Below are positions 18,060 to 27,281 of a stretch of DNA of 64,000 nucleotides, piece by piece. Positions within the stretch are counted from its first letter, which is position 1, and every line of letters starts with the position of its first letter. The notes beneath the pieces are model-generated. The model had not been told where the DNA came from, made no database searches, and worked only from the letters and a program-made list of their open reading frames with translations. Source of the stretch: Paenibacillus dauci (GTDB lineage Bacteria; Bacillota; Bacilli; Paenibacillales; Paenibacillaceae). Both the position numbers and the translations under genes were made by a program. The stretch covers positions 744,001 through 808,000 of the forward strand of contig NZ_LAQQ01000001.1 of assembly GCF_000971985.1 (NCBI RefSeq), in the 5' to 3' direction.

Positions 18060-18730
18060 CATCCAAACAACCGGTTATTTTTTGCGATTTCGACGGTACA
18101 ATTACCAATACTGATAATATTGTTGCCATTATGAAGCATTTCTCTCCTCCAGGTTATGAAGAGATCATGCATGAGGTTGTCGCCCAGAAACGCTCCATAC
18201 GCGATGGAGTAAGTGCAATGTTCGCTCTGATGCCTTCATCGAGCAAAGCGGAGATTATCGAGTTTGTTATGACACATGCCGGTATCCGCGAAGGGTATCG
18301 AGAATTTCTGAATCTGGTTCGAGAGCATCAGATTCCTTATTATGTTACTAGCGGAGGGATTGATTTCTTCCTCAAGCCGCTGCTGGAACCATTCGGCATT
18401 CCGGAAGACCATATCTTCTGCAATAGCGCGGATTTCTCCGGCGAATATATCGAAATATTGTGGCCGCATCCGTGTGATGAACATTGCGAGAATGATTGCG
18501 GCATGTGCAAAACGACGGTTATGCGCGAGTTTCCTCCAGAACAGTATGAACGCATCCTCATTGGCGATAGCCTGACTGACTTTGAAGGTGCTCGTATAGC
18601 TGATCTGGTCTACTCCCGCTCCGTATTAACAGAGAAGTGCAAGGAGCTGGGTGTCTCGCACGTTCCTTTCCATACTTTCCATGATATTATTAATGATTTT
18701 CGTCAACGAATAGGAGCGATTCATTCATGA
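18056..18730 (+). CDS. mtnX: 2-hydroxy-3-keto-5-methylthiopentenyl-1-phosphate phosphatase
   Basis: HAD-superfamily phosphatase, 224 residues, that acts on the MtnW product. Motif I is CDFDGTIT (Asp11 nucleophile, Asp13), motif II is VTSGGIDFF, and motif IV is [11 protein letters not shown] cysteine-rich insert ([13 protein letters not shown], about residues 141-153) is typical of MtnX proteins. The start overlaps the mtnW stop by 4 bases and the stop overlaps mtnB by 4 bases. Confidence 0.95.
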   Translation: MTSKQPVIFCDFDGTITNTDNIVAIMKHFSPPGYEEIMHEVVAQKRSIRDGVSAMFALMPSSSKAEIIEFVMTHAGIREGYREFLNLVREHQIPYYVTSGGIDFFLKPLLEPFGIPEDHIFCNSADFSGEYIEILWPHPCDEHCENDCGMCKTTVMREFPPEQYERILIGDSLTDFEGARIADLVYSRSVLTEKCKELGVSHVPFHTFHDIINDFRQRIGAIHS

Positions 18731-19374
18731 GCTTTGTTAATATACCTCTTGAGCAAAAACAGGCTGTCTTGCAGGAGCTGAGCAGCATTAAAGAGCAGTT
18801 TGCAGCACGTCACTGGTTTCCGGGTACAAGCGGCAATCTGTCCCTGCGTATAGGTGACTATGCTTCGGATAATTTCCATTTTGCTATTACAGCCAGCGGC
18901 AAAGATAAATCGGTTAGCACGCCTTCCGACTTTTTGTTTGTGGATCAGGCGGGTCGTCCATGCGAGACTACCGATCTAAAACCAAGCGCAGAGACCCTGA
19001 TTCATTGCGAAATTTATCGTGAGACGGGCTGTGGGGCTGTATTCCATGTGCATACTGTGTTCAACAATCTGGTAAGTGAATACTTTGGCGAGGACGGCGC
19101 TGTGCCTATTCAGGGATTGGAATTGATCAAGGCTTTTAATATCTGGGAAGAAAATGCAGCAATTACGATTCCGGTACTGCCCAACTATGCGGAGATTCCC
19201 CGCATTGCCGAACTGGTGTCGGGCGTATTGAACCCTGCTATTCCAGGTATTCTACTGCGTGGTCATGGCATTTACGCCTGGGGTAAAAATGCATTCGAAG
19301 CCAAACGGCATTTAGAAGCTTTTGAATTTATTTTTGAATATATTTATCGTGATCTACTGCTTCGCAAATCATAA
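18727..19374 (+). CDS. mtnB: Methylthioribulose-1-phosphate dehydratase
   Basis: Class II aldolase-fold, zinc-dependent dehydratase of methionine salvage, 215 residues. Substrate/catalytic residues are visible in PGTSGNLSLR, the zinc ligands His107 and His109 in VFHVHTVFNN, and a third histidine in LRGHGIYAWG. It is the last gene of the overlapping proI-mtnWXB chain. mtnD (acireductone dioxygenase), mtnK and mtnA are not in this window, so the pathway must be completed elsewhere. Confidence 0.95.
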   Translation: MSFVNIPLEQKQAVLQELSSIKEQFAARHWFPGTSGNLSLRIGDYASDNFHFAITASGKDKSVSTPSDFLFVDQAGRPCETTDLKPSAETLIHCEIYRETGCGAVFHVHTVFNNLVSEYFGEDGAVPIQGLELIKAFNIWEENAAITIPVLPNYAEIPRIAELVSGVLNPAIPGILLRGHGIYAWGKNAFEAKRHLEAFEFIFEYIYRDLLLRKS

Positions 19375-19392
19375 ACAGTCCTTTTTCTATAT

Positions 19393-19439
19393 AAAACCGA
19401 ACGAAATAAATCATATTATGTTATTTTGTTCGGTTTTCA
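19393..19439 (+). terminator. Terminator candidate after mtnB
   Basis: Stem AAAACCGAAC / GTTCGGTTTT with a 25-base loop. No long T tract beyond the stem. Confidence 0.6.
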
Positions 19440-19453
19440 AACAATGAAAGCGT

Positions 19454-19492
19454 ACAAAAAAGCTGACATTCACTGGAATGTCAGCTTTTATT
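19454..19492. terminator. Second, bidirectional terminator after mtnB
   Basis: Perfect stem AAAGCTGACATTC / GAATGTCAGCTTT with a 4-base loop, flanked by A-rich and T-rich sequence, so it can end transcripts from both sides (mtnB and the LysM gene). Confidence 0.8.
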
Positions 19493-19623
19493 GTATAAAA
19501 ACCTATTTTTATTATTGCCCTTTGCAACAAATACCCGTATACTGAATTAAATTATAAAAACAGACATACAGTATCAAGTTGATTCTGCATATCTGAGATT
19601 GCATGTTACATAAAATAAGTTTG

Positions 19624-19687
19624 AGAGCAGGAACCCATTTGTGGCAGCAAATGAGCTCCATTTATGCTCTATTCATCCCTCTGCTCT
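19624..19687. other. Compact three-way-junction-like inverted repeats downstream of the LysM gene
   Basis: AGAGCAG (19624-19630) pairs with CTGCTCT (19681-19687) and encloses two hairpins, CATTTG-N6-CAAATG (19636-19653) and GAGC-N9-GCTC (19653-19669). Strand and role are unclear; on the minus strand it would lie in the LysM 3' untranslated region. Confidence 0.35.
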
Positions 19688-19708
19688 TGGCCGATCAGTG
19701 GATAATTC

Positions 19709-20122
19709 TTATTTTTGTGGAACAGTCAGTTGGTAACCAGCAGGCAGCAGGTTGTTGGCAGCAACCAGTTGGTCTACAGTGATACCGTATTGAGCAGCGA
19801 TTTCAGTCAGGCTGGCACCTTGTGGAACTACAACAACGATATCTTGTTTAGCATCTGTTTTAGTTGGAGCAGTTGTCTCAGTTGGGGCAGCTGCTTCTTC
19901 TTTTGTAGTTGTATCTTCTTTAGTACCAAACAGTGCGTTGAATTGTGCTTCTTGTGCAGCCAGGAAAGCCGCGTTGTCAGAGATTGCTTCTGCTCTGTCT
20001 TTGATTTTATCATGATTGGATTTGTTTTCAGCTGCGAAAGCGTGAGTTCCTCCAACTGCAACAGTTCCCAGACCTGCTGCTACTACTGTGGACAATAATA
20101 CTTTTTGAATTTTTGCGTTCAT
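19709..20122 (-). CDS. Small secreted LysM-domain protein
   Basis: A 137-residue protein with a signal peptide (about 1-30, AxA-type cleavage near AFAAEN), a charged central segment, a Thr/Lys/Ala-rich linker, and one C-terminal LysM domain (about 93-136: VVVVPQGASLTEIAAQYGIT, then VPQK at the end) that should bind peptidoglycan or chitin-like glycans. No catalytic domain is present. ATG at 20122 follows GAGGAGAG. It has its own promoter at about 20.25 kb and is alone on a large AT-rich island. Confidence 0.88.
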   Translation of the reverse strand: MNAKIQKVLLSTVVAAGLGTVAVGGTHAFAAENKSNHDKIKDRAEAISDNAAFLAAQEAQFNALFGTKEDTTTKEEAAAPTETTAPTKTDAKQDIVVVVPQGASLTEIAAQYGITVDQLVAANNLLPAGYQLTVPQK

Positions 20123-20239
20123 GGTTTTAACTCTCCTCGAATTATGTTTTTTTACATCGTTATTTAAGTAAAATCCTGTTACCGATTCTACTGCTTATTT
20201 TGCTTCGTACTCTGGTATGATGAAATGCGCTGATGAATA

Positions 20240-20267
20240 AATATAAACTCCTACACACATTTTTCAA
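20240..20267 (-). promoter_or_regulatory. Sigma-A promoter of the LysM gene
   Basis: Minus strand TTGAAA (20267-20262), 16 bases, TATATT (20245-20240). The leader would be about 110 nt. Confidence 0.6.
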
Positions 20268-21240
20268 ACAACCGGTACTTGTTTATTAAGGGCAAAAGTT
20301 ACTTTACTCCTATTTCAAATAAATTGCAAGCCTAATGAAATCAACATGGATATGATTTTGTAAAATTAAATTCAATTATGACTATATACTAACCTAATTA
20401 TTGTAACGCTTACATTTTACATAATTTTTACAATTCTTTTTTTTGAATGCATATTGTTTCATTTTTCGTTTACAATTCTCTTCACGTCACTTGTTGTTCA
20501 CATTTTGTACGATATTTACGAATATGTTAGCTATTTTGACAATTTTTCTGCTTCTTTTATTATCATTTGCTTACTAATTGAATCAATAATTTTATACTTA
20601 TTCTTATAGAACTTTACTTTATACTTATATAGATATCCTAAATAACTTGCTATATATGGGTTTGTTATTGAAAATCGATGTTATTTTTCAGTGAAATTCT
20701 GAATTTTCATGAATATAAATAATTTTCATCTCTATTTATTATGTTAGATAAAATGACATTATCATTTTTTTATTGGAGTATTCATCTGTATATATTCTGT
20801 TAATGTATATCAATGTAATAATTATCCATTATTTTTCATCTTACCACATGAGCATAAATAATCTCAATTTTGAATATTTATTCATCTTAATGAAAATGTA
20901 TAAGTAGAACTATAAAAGTTAATTAATGGAAATAAATACAAGGAAATAAATATAGAAAAAATTTTTTTTTCGCTCTCTGTTTTTAGGGATTTTAATGCGT
21001 TTTTTGCCTTTATCTCTCGTTTGATTCCTGCCTATCTCTTCTATTTTTTTGTTCACTTCCTGCTTATTTGTATATCGTGCATATTTCAATTTGTTCTTTT
21101 ATCCTCTCATTATCACTATAGCAATCTCCCTCATTATTTATTTGAATCTTGTCTATTTGATCCTTCTACTGACTTTATAAATAATATTTGGTGATGAGCA
21201 TTTAAATCCTTATTATGTGATCCCAGACTGTTCTCTATAT
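20268..21240. other. AT-rich gene-free stretch of about 970 bases
   Basis: No reading frame of meaningful length on either strand, and base composition far more AT-rich than the coding DNA around it, with T-runs favoured on the plus strand. I find no repeat, tRNA or riboswitch in it. A 13-base dyad TGTAA-CGC-TTACA (20402-20414) is the only tidy palindrome noticed. Confidence 0.6.
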
Positions 21241-21291
21241 ATCAAAAAAGCTGCTTTCAGTAATTTTCCCTGAAAGCAGCTTTTTTGATAT
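21241..21291. terminator. Strong bidirectional terminator downstream of dnaD
   Basis: Perfect 19-bp stem TCAAAAAAGCTGCTTTCAG / CTGAAAGCAGCTTTTTTGA with a 9-base loop. It ends the asnS-dnaD transcript on the minus strand. Confidence 0.9.
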
Positions 21292-21301
21292 TTATATACA
21301 A

Positions 21302-21346
21302 CCTGTTCTTACAGTGCACATATCGATATCCTGTTCTTACAGTGCA
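21302..21346. repeat. 17-base direct repeat flanking an ATATCGATAT palindrome
   Basis: CCTGTTCTTACAGTGCA occurs at 21302-21318 and again at 21330-21346; the 11-base spacer contains the palindrome ATATCGATAT. It lies between the dnaD stop codon and its terminator. Confidence 0.8.
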
Positions 21347-21363
21347 TCTGCATATTATACCTT

Positions 21364-22059
21364 TTAACGCTGCCGGAACTTCTGAGTGTATGCTCTAGCG
21401 TCTTCAGCCGTACGTACACGGTTTCTGTTCCATTCCAGCAAAATACGGTCAATATACCGGAAATGCAGCTTGCCGGCAAACACAGACTCTTTGAGGGCCA
21501 TTAGAATCAATTCTTCCGGATAGCGGTCTTGATCCAGCCACCCGGAGATTGTCTCACATTCCATTGGCGATAACGGACGAGCAAATTCCTTTTCGAAAAT
21601 AATAAAAAGATTACGCTCCCGTTCTTCTTCTTTGGTTGCCTGGTTCACGACAGCCGCAGGTGGCTGACTGATCACCGTAATGCGTTCCTGCTGCTCGGAC
21701 GCCAAAATGGTGCCCAGCTTCTCATACAAACCGCTCAGGTCATAACGCTCATAGCGAATGCCTGTCATCGGGTCTTGCTCGTCTTCTATCACGATAAATC
21801 CGGCTTTCATCAGCTTCTGGATACGGGCAGCGATCATGCCAGGTGCTGCCCCTGTTCTCCATTCCAGCTCTTCCAGCGTCGGAAATTCATTATGCTCTAC
21901 CTGACGGAAAGACAGCAGCTGCAGTAGCAGCATCGCCTCAGCATCATCCAGATCCAGCGCCTGATAATACTTTAGCAGTGCATAAGGAATATTGGCTGTC
22001 TGCATGCCCATCGTGTACGCAGCGCCTTTTGCCCATGCTTTCCATTGTTCTCCGCCCAT
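21364..22059 (-). CDS. dnaD: DnaD-family replication initiation/primosome protein
   Basis: DnaD helps load the replicative helicase in low-GC Gram-positives. The 231-residue protein has an N-terminal winged-helix-like region (about 10-110, with PTLEELEWRTGAAPGMIAARIQ split by a turn) and a C-terminal DnaB_2/DnaD domain (about 145-220: FEKEFARPLSPMECE, then ILLEWNRNRV). I set the start at ATG 22059 (MGGEQWK), 8 bases after AAAGGATGG; an in-frame ATG at 22098 lacks a ribosome binding site. It follows asnS by 54 bases, the conserved Bacillales order. Confidence 0.9.
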   Translation of the reverse strand: MGGEQWKAWAKGAAYTMGMQTANIPYALLKYYQALDLDDAEAMLLLQLLSFRQVEHNEFPTLEELEWRTGAAPGMIAARIQKLMKAGFIVIEDEQDPMTGIRYERYDLSGLYEKLGTILASEQQERITVISQPPAAVVNQATKEEERERNLFIIFEKEFARPLSPMECETISGWLDQDRYPEELILMALKESVFAGKLHFRYIDRILLEWNRNRVRTAEDARAYTQKFRQR

Positions 22060-22113
22060 TTTTTTAACCATCCTTTCTATACGTCCACCCTGAGTCATGT
22101 GTCCGTACAGAAA

Positions 22114-23406
22114 TTATGGATACAGACGATACAGCATGCGAGGGAAAGCAATCGTCTCGCGTACATGATCCAGACCACAGATCCATGCTACCGTACGTTC
22201 CAGACCAAGTCCGAAGCCGGAGTGAGGCACTGTTCCATACGTACGCAGATCCATGTACCATTGATAAGCTTCGCCGAGGTTATGTTCCTGGAAGCGCTGC
22301 TCCATCAATTCCGGATCATCGATACGCTGGGATCCGCCAATAATCTCTCCATAACCTTCAGGAGCGATCATATCCGCACACAGAACAACTTCGGGACGCT
22401 CCGGATCAGGCTTCATGTAGAATGCCTTGATGTCTTTTGGATAATGGGTAATAAATACCGGTTTGTCATAAGCTTCAGCAATCGCAGTCTCGTGCGGTGC
22501 ACCAAAGTCGTCACCCCAAGGGATATCAAAGCCTTTGCCTTTGAGGAACTCAATCGCTTCATCATAAGTGATGCGCGGGAATGGGCCCACGATATGTTCC
22601 AGCTTGGTTACATCGCGTTCCAGCGTTTCCAGCTCGGCGCGGCAGTTTTTCAGTACGGATTGGACCACATGGGATACAAACTGCTCCTGTACTTCCAGAC
22701 TTTCTTCGTGCGTAGTAAATGCCATTTCCGGCTCAATCATCCAGAACTCGATCAGGTGACGACGGGTTTTGGATTTTTCGGCGCGGAATGTTGGACCGAA
22801 CGAATAGACTTTACCCAGTGCCATCGCAGCAGCTTCCATATACAGCTGACCGCTTTGTGTCAGGTAAGCATCCTCATCAAAATATTTAATATGGAACAGC
22901 TCAGTTGTATCTTCTGCCGCAGAAGGCGTCAGAATTGGCGGATCCACTTTGGTAAATCCATTTGTGTTGAAAAATTCCTGAACCGCACGAATAATCTCGG
23001 CACGGATAACCATTACCGCACGCTGGCGATTCGAACGCAGCCACAGATGGCGATGATCCATCAGGAAATCAACACCGTGCTCTTTTGGAGTGATCGGATA
23101 TTCGGAAGTGATATGAATAACTTCAATATCGGTAACCGTCATTTCGTAGCCGGATTTACTGCGCGGCTCTTCACGGATAATACCTGTTACATAAAGAGAG
23201 CTCTCCTGGGTCATGCTTTTCGCATCATTCCAGACACTTTCCGGTACTTCACTTTTAACAACAACGCCCTGGATGTAGCCTGTACCATCACGCAACTGCA
23301 AAAACTGGATTTTACCACTGGAACGTTTGTTGTTAATCCATGCTCCAATCGTTACGGTTTCGCCAATATGCTCATTGACTCTTTTAATAACGGTTTTAGT
23401 GGACAT
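22114..23406 (-). CDS. asnS: Asparaginyl-tRNA synthetase
   Basis: Class IIb aminoacyl-tRNA synthetase of 430 residues. An OB-fold anticodon-binding domain occupies about 1-110 ([20 protein letters not shown]) and the catalytic core about 125-430, with motif 2 ([21 protein letters not shown]) split around residue 215 and motif 3 [13 protein letters not shown] near the end. ATG at 23406 follows GGGGAG. It heads the asnS-dnaD pair and lies 38 bases after ackA; no T-box leader is visible. Confidence 0.96.
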   Translation of the reverse strand: MSTKTVIKRVNEHIGETVTIGAWINNKRSSGKIQFLQLRDGTGYIQGVVVKSEVPESVWNDAKSMTQESSLYVTGIIREEPRSKSGYEMTVTDIEVIHITSEYPITPKEHGVDFLMDHRHLWLRSNRQRAVMVIRAEIIRAVQEFFNTNGFTKVDPPILTPSAAEDTTELFHIKYFDEDAYLTQSGQLYMEAAAMALGKVYSFGPTFRAEKSKTRRHLIEFWMIEPEMAFTTHEESLEVQEQFVSHVVQSVLKNCRAELETLERDVTKLEHIVGPFPRITYDEAIEFLKGKGFDIPWGDDFGAPHETAIAEAYDKPVFITHYPKDIKAFYMKPDPERPEVVLCADMIAPEGYGEIIGGSQRIDDPELMEQRFQEHNLGEAYQWYMDLRTYGTVPHSGFGLGLERTVAWICGLDHVRETIAFPRMLYRLYP

Positions 23407-23444
23407 TCTTTCATTCTCCCCTTGTCTATACCATGCTGTTGTTT

Positions 23445-24644
23445 TTACTTGTTAATGAGTTGGTAGGTATCGCGTGCGATAACCAGCTCTTCATTAGTAG
23501 GTACAACCAGCACTTCTACTTTGGAATTTGGTGTGGAAATGCGGCGCGGATCGCCGGAACGTACTTTGTTCAGTTCCTCATCGATCTCTACACCCAGATA
23601 GCTCAGGTTCTCACAAACGGCTTTACGCACGATTGCAGAGTTCTCGCCTACACCGGCTGTAAATACGAGTACATCAACACCGTTCATTGCTGCTGCATAA
23701 GAACCGATGTATTTACGCAGACGATATTCGTACATTTCGAATGCCAGTGTGGAATGAGGATCCCCTTTTTCCAGACCATCGGTAATCTCGCGCATATCGC
23801 TGCTGATTCCGGAAATCGCCTGCAGACCACTATGCTTGTTCAGCATCAGATTTACTTCGCTGACCGTCAGCTCTTCCTTGTTCATTACATAAGGTACGAT
23901 TGCCGGATCAAGGTCACCACTGCGTGTACCCATCATCAGACCTTCCAGTGGAGTCATACCCATGGAAGTATCTACAGAGACACCGCCCTGTACAGCTGTC
24001 AGACTGCCACCGTTACCGATATGGGCAGTGATAATTTTAAGATCTTCCAGCGGCTTGCCCAGGAATTCGGCTGCTGCATGACTAACATAATAGTGGGACG
24101 TGCCGTGGAATCCATAACGACGTACTTTGTATTTGTTGTAAAGTACCCGTGGAATTGCATACAAATATGCTTTTTCAGGCATTGTCTGGTGGAACGCTGT
24201 ATCAAATACAACGACCTGCGGTACGCCAGGCATATTGATCTCGGAAGCTTCAATACCCATAATGGCAGCCGGATTATGCAGTGGAGCCAGATCGATCAGT
24301 GCACGAATATCTTTTTTGGCCTGCTGGTCAACAACCGCAGACTCTTTGAAAAATTCGCCACCATGAACGACGCGGTGTCCGACAGCATTGATTTCACTTA
24401 CACTTTCCAGAACGCCATGCGTTTTGTCAGTCAGCTTGTCGATAACTTTGCGGATTGCTGTGTTATGCTCCAGAATTTCGCTAACCTCGGTTACTTCTTC
24501 TTTGCCTGTTGGCTTGTGCGTCAGAATGGAAGAGTCCATCCCGATCCGCTCTACCAGACCCTTGGCCAGAACGGATTCATCGGTCATATCATACAGTTGG
24601 TATTTGAGTGAAGAACTACCTGAGTTGATTACGAGTACTTTCAT
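23445..24644 (-). CDS. ackA: Acetate kinase
   Basis: Converts acetyl phosphate and ADP to acetate and ATP. The 399-residue ASKHA-fold enzyme has the N-terminal signature [46 protein letters not shown], and FTAGVGENS. Its ATG overlaps the TGA of the upstream dehydrogenase by 4 bases (ATGA), so the two are co-translated, and asnS follows after 38 bases. Confidence 0.96.
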   Translation of the reverse strand: MKVLVINSGSSSLKYQLYDMTDESVLAKGLVERIGMDSSILTHKPTGKEEVTEVSEILEHNTAIRKVIDKLTDKTHGVLESVSEINAVGHRVVHGGEFFKESAVVDQQAKKDIRALIDLAPLHNPAAIMGIEASEINMPGVPQVVVFDTAFHQTMPEKAYLYAIPRVLYNKYKVRRYGFHGTSHYYVSHAAAEFLGKPLEDLKIITAHIGNGGSLTAVQGGVSVDTSMGMTPLEGLMMGTRSGDLDPAIVPYVMNKEELTVSEVNLMLNKHSGLQAISGISSDMREITDGLEKGDPHSTLAFEMYEYRLRKYIGSYAAAMNGVDVLVFTAGVGENSAIVRKAVCENLSYLGVEIDEELNKVRSGDPRRISTPNSKVEVLVVPTNEELVIARDTYQLINK

Positions 24645-25513
24645 ATCCGGTCACCATCCTTGTCATACTTGAAGAATCCCTCGCCTGTTTTTACGCCGAG
24701 ACTGCCTGCACGCACCATTTTTTTCAAAATGATCGCCGGGCGGTACTTCAGCTCGCCATACTCACGGAACATACGCTCCAGTGCAGCATTGACGGAATCC
24801 AGACCAAAGCGGTCTGCCATTTCCAGTGGTCCGTATTGGAACTGGTAGCCGACACGCATAGCATCATCGATATCTTCAGCCGAAGCTACGCCTTCTTCAA
24901 GTACATGCAGTGCTTCGTTGATCAGCAGACAGATGATACGGCTTGTTACGAAACCAGGAGATTCGTAGACCATGATTCCTCTTTTTTCCACTGTCTCTTC
25001 CACAAAGTTTTTGGTTTGATCAAACGTTTTGTCGGAAGTACGCAGACCACGGATGATTTCTACCAGATCAATTTTGGATACCGGATAGATAAAGTGAAGT
25101 CCGATTACACGCTCCGGATATTTGGTGGAGCTTGCCAGCTCGGTCAAGCTGAGTGTAGACGTGTTACTCGCCAGAATAACGCTGCTGGAGCAAACTTGAT
25201 CCAACTGTGCGAACACTTCTTTTTTCGCTTCCGGATCTTCGCTGATTGTCTCGATAACCAGATCACAGGAACCGAGCTCTGCGAAATGAGTCACTTTCTG
25301 GATTTTGCCGAGAATCAATTTCTTCTCCGCCTGGGTCAGTGCCCATTTTTCCATTTGCTTGTCCAGACTGGTCTCAATCATATTCCATGCATTGTCCAGC
25401 TTTTCTGGAGTTTTCTCAACCAACAGCACCTCGATACCTTTTTTGGCCAGCATTTCTGCAATGCCCTGACCCATTGTACCGCCGCCGATTACGCCGACTT
25501 TTTTAAAATTCAT
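24641..25513 (-). CDS. 3-hydroxyacyl-CoA (3-hydroxybutyryl-CoA-type) dehydrogenase
   Basis: NAD-dependent dehydrogenase of short 3-hydroxyacyl-CoA, 290 residues. The Rossmann motif VGVIGGGTMGQGIAEM is at the N-terminus and the C-terminal helical domain (ESPGFVTSRIICLLINEAL, DAMRVGYQFQYGPLEMAD) is present. The catalytic histidine is kept in GLHFIYPVSKIDLVEII, but the usual HFFNP reads HFIYP, so substrate range may differ. I chose ATG 25513 (MNFKKVG) over ATG 25561; a GGGTGGAA ribosome binding site precedes it. Its overlap with ackA suggests a link between acyl-CoA turnover and acetate formation. Confidence 0.88.
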   Translation of the reverse strand: MNFKKVGVIGGGTMGQGIAEMLAKKGIEVLLVEKTPEKLDNAWNMIETSLDKQMEKWALTQAEKKLILGKIQKVTHFAELGSCDLVIETISEDPEAKKEVFAQLDQVCSSSVILASNTSTLSLTELASSTKYPERVIGLHFIYPVSKIDLVEIIRGLRTSDKTFDQTKNFVEETVEKRGIMVYESPGFVTSRIICLLINEALHVLEEGVASAEDIDDAMRVGYQFQYGPLEMADRFGLDSVNAALERMFREYGELKYRPAIILKKMVRAGSLGVKTGEGFFKYDKDGDRI

Positions 25514-25752
25514 GCTTTCTATTCCACCCTTCCAATATTCAGTATGGTATAAGCTAATCATTCTAGCCGGACACCATCTGGCCCTTCACACTTTCATATT
25601 CTTCTCAAGCTCTATTTAAAGCAAAACAGAACGAGACAAACGATTGTTTTCGTCTATTTCAATTATGCCAAGCACAAGAAATGTAATGATGAAAAATGCC
25701 GGGCTTCTATATAATCTCCAACAACTAATAATACCGTAGCACAGGCAAAAAG

Positions 25753-25790
25753 TAAAAAAAAAGTACCAGCTTAGTGAATTAAGCTGGTAC
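25753..25790 (-). terminator. Terminator overlapping the 3' end of the ftsH-like gene
   Basis: Minus-strand stem GTACCAGCTTA / TAAGCTGGTAC followed by T9. The 5' arm encodes the last codons and includes the TAA stop (25781-25779). Confidence 0.9.
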
Positions 25791-27281
25791 ATTTGAACTT
25801 TTCTTGAACTGTTCACGGAATTGCTCGCCCGAGAGGATTTCTTCTTGTAATAAAATGTCAAGGGAGCTGTCAAAAATGTGACGACGTTCTTCAAGCAGCT
25901 TGCGGGTACGTTCACCCAAATCTTCCAAAATTGCATTACTTTCTTTCATCAGAAGTTCTTTGGGAACCATATTAATTGTTACGATACCGAGCTTGGTCAG
26001 ACCCGCTTCAACCATATTTTGTACAATATTTAGTGCCTGGTCAAAGTCACCTCTGGAACCTGTGCTGCGACCTTCGTAGTACATTTCTTCGGCAGCTGCG
26101 CCAGCCAGTGCAATCATAATTTGCTCTTCCAGGAATGGCTTGGTATACAGGTATTGCTCCTGCTGTGGATTATGACGAACATAACCGAGTGCCTGACCAC
26201 GTGGACTAAGAGCAACTTGACCTACACTATTGGGACGAACAACTTCTGCCATAATCGCATGACCGAGCTCGTGAATTGCAACGCGCTGCTTTTCTTCTGC
26301 GCTGGATTCGCGATCCGTCTTCTCGCCCATCATAACTTTATCAATTGCCATCGACATATGACGCTGGCTGATCACTTCTTCATCCTGACGCATCGCATAG
26401 ATAGCTGCCTCGTTCATTACGCTCTCCAATTGTGCACCGGAGAATCCATATGCTTCTTCTGCCAGTTTATCCAGATTGGTTTCTGCAGCCATCGGTTTGT
26501 TCGCAGCATGCAGTTCCAGAATATGCTTACGACCTTTTTTGTCCGGTAGATCTACCTGGATATGACGGTCAAAACGACCTGGACGCAGCAGAGCGCTGTC
26601 CAGCATTTCCTTACGGTTTGTTGCGGCAATAATCAGAATGCGTGGTGCTTCATTGCTATAAATACCATCCATCTCAGTAAGCAATTGGTTCAGCGTCTGA
26701 TCGTACTCGCGCTGTTGTCCACCTTCACGCTTACCACCGATTACATCAATTTCATCAATAAAGATAATAGCGCTTTGTTTGTTTTCTTTGGCAGCACGGG
26801 TACGTGCATCCTTGAATAGGTCACGGATACGACCGGCACCTACACCCACATACATTTCTACAAACTCACTACCGGATGCACTGACAAATACTGAATTGGT
26901 ATAATGCGCAGCTGCTTTGGCCATGAGTGTTTTACCAGTTCCCGGAGGGCCTGTCAGCAAAATGCCTTTGAGCGGGCGAATACCAAATTTATTAATTTCA
27001 TCATGACGTACGAGGAAATCCAGTGCTTCACGCAGTTCGCGCTTGGCATTGTCCTGACCGCCAATTTGTTCAAAGGTCAGTTTGGTAGGACCGGCTTTTT
27101 TGCGATTGCGTTCCTGGCTCGCACCGACTGCGAGTCCACCGCGCATTTGCATAAAGAACAGGATGCCGCCGACCATAGCCATTAACAACAGCAGTGGTAG
27201 TATATTATATCCAATATATAACAAGAAAATGAGCATAACAGGTACAAATCCGATAACGATTTCTTTGGTCCATTTAGGCAT
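25779..27281 (-). CDS. Short FtsH-like membrane AAA+ zinc metalloprotease
   Basis: A 500-residue protein: two adjacent hydrophobic segments (about 9-26 and 27-46), AAA+ ATPase (Walker A GPPGTGKT 111-118, Walker B IIFIDEID 173-180, second region of homology around TNRKEMLDSALLRPGRFDR), and an M41 protease domain with HELGH at 337-341 and a candidate third zinc ligand in TGSRGDFDQA. The pore loop reads YVG instead of FVG. Standard FtsH (about 640 residues) has a roughly 70-residue outside domain between its membrane helices; here that domain is missing. It follows a membrane-protein gene with a TAATG junction. It is probably a paralog of the main FtsH. Substrates are unknown. Confidence 0.9.
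   Translation of the reverse strand: MPKWTKEIVIGFVPVMLIFLLYIGYNILPLLLLMAMVGGILFFMQMRGGLAVGASQERNRKKAGPTKLTFEQIGGQDNAKRELREALDFLVRHDEINKFGIRPLKGILLTGPPGTGKTLMAKAAAHYTNSVFVSASGSEFVEMYVGVGAGRIRDLFKDARTRAAKENKQSAIIFIDEIDVIGGKREGGQQREYDQTLNQLLTEMDGIYSNEAPRILIIAATNRKEMLDSALLRPGRFDRHIQVDLPDKKGRKHILELHAANKPMAAETNLDKLAEEAYGFSGAQLESVMNEAAIYAMRQDEEVISQRHMSMAIDKVMMGEKTDRESSAEEKQRVAIHELGHAIMAEVVRPNSVGQVALSPRGQALGYVRHNPQQEQYLYTKPFLEEQIMIALAGAAAEEMYYEGRSTGSRGDFDQALNIVQNMVEAGLTKLGIVTINMVPKELLMKESNAILEDLGERTRKLLEERRHIFDSSLDILLQEEILSGEQFREQFKKSSNVPA

Noticed and set aside
20402-20414. TGTAACGCTTACA as a catabolite-repression (cre) site
   Set aside because: One base shorter than the cre consensus and far from any start codon.
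22045-23466. 473-codon frame on the plus strand opposite asnS
   Set aside because: Antisense to a clear synthetase gene, rich in Cys/His/Phe, no ribosome binding site; a shadow of codon bias. Similar long frames opposite leuC (3760-4440), ackA (23433-24611), hisC (60466-61527) and trpB (62671-63777) were rejected for the same reason.
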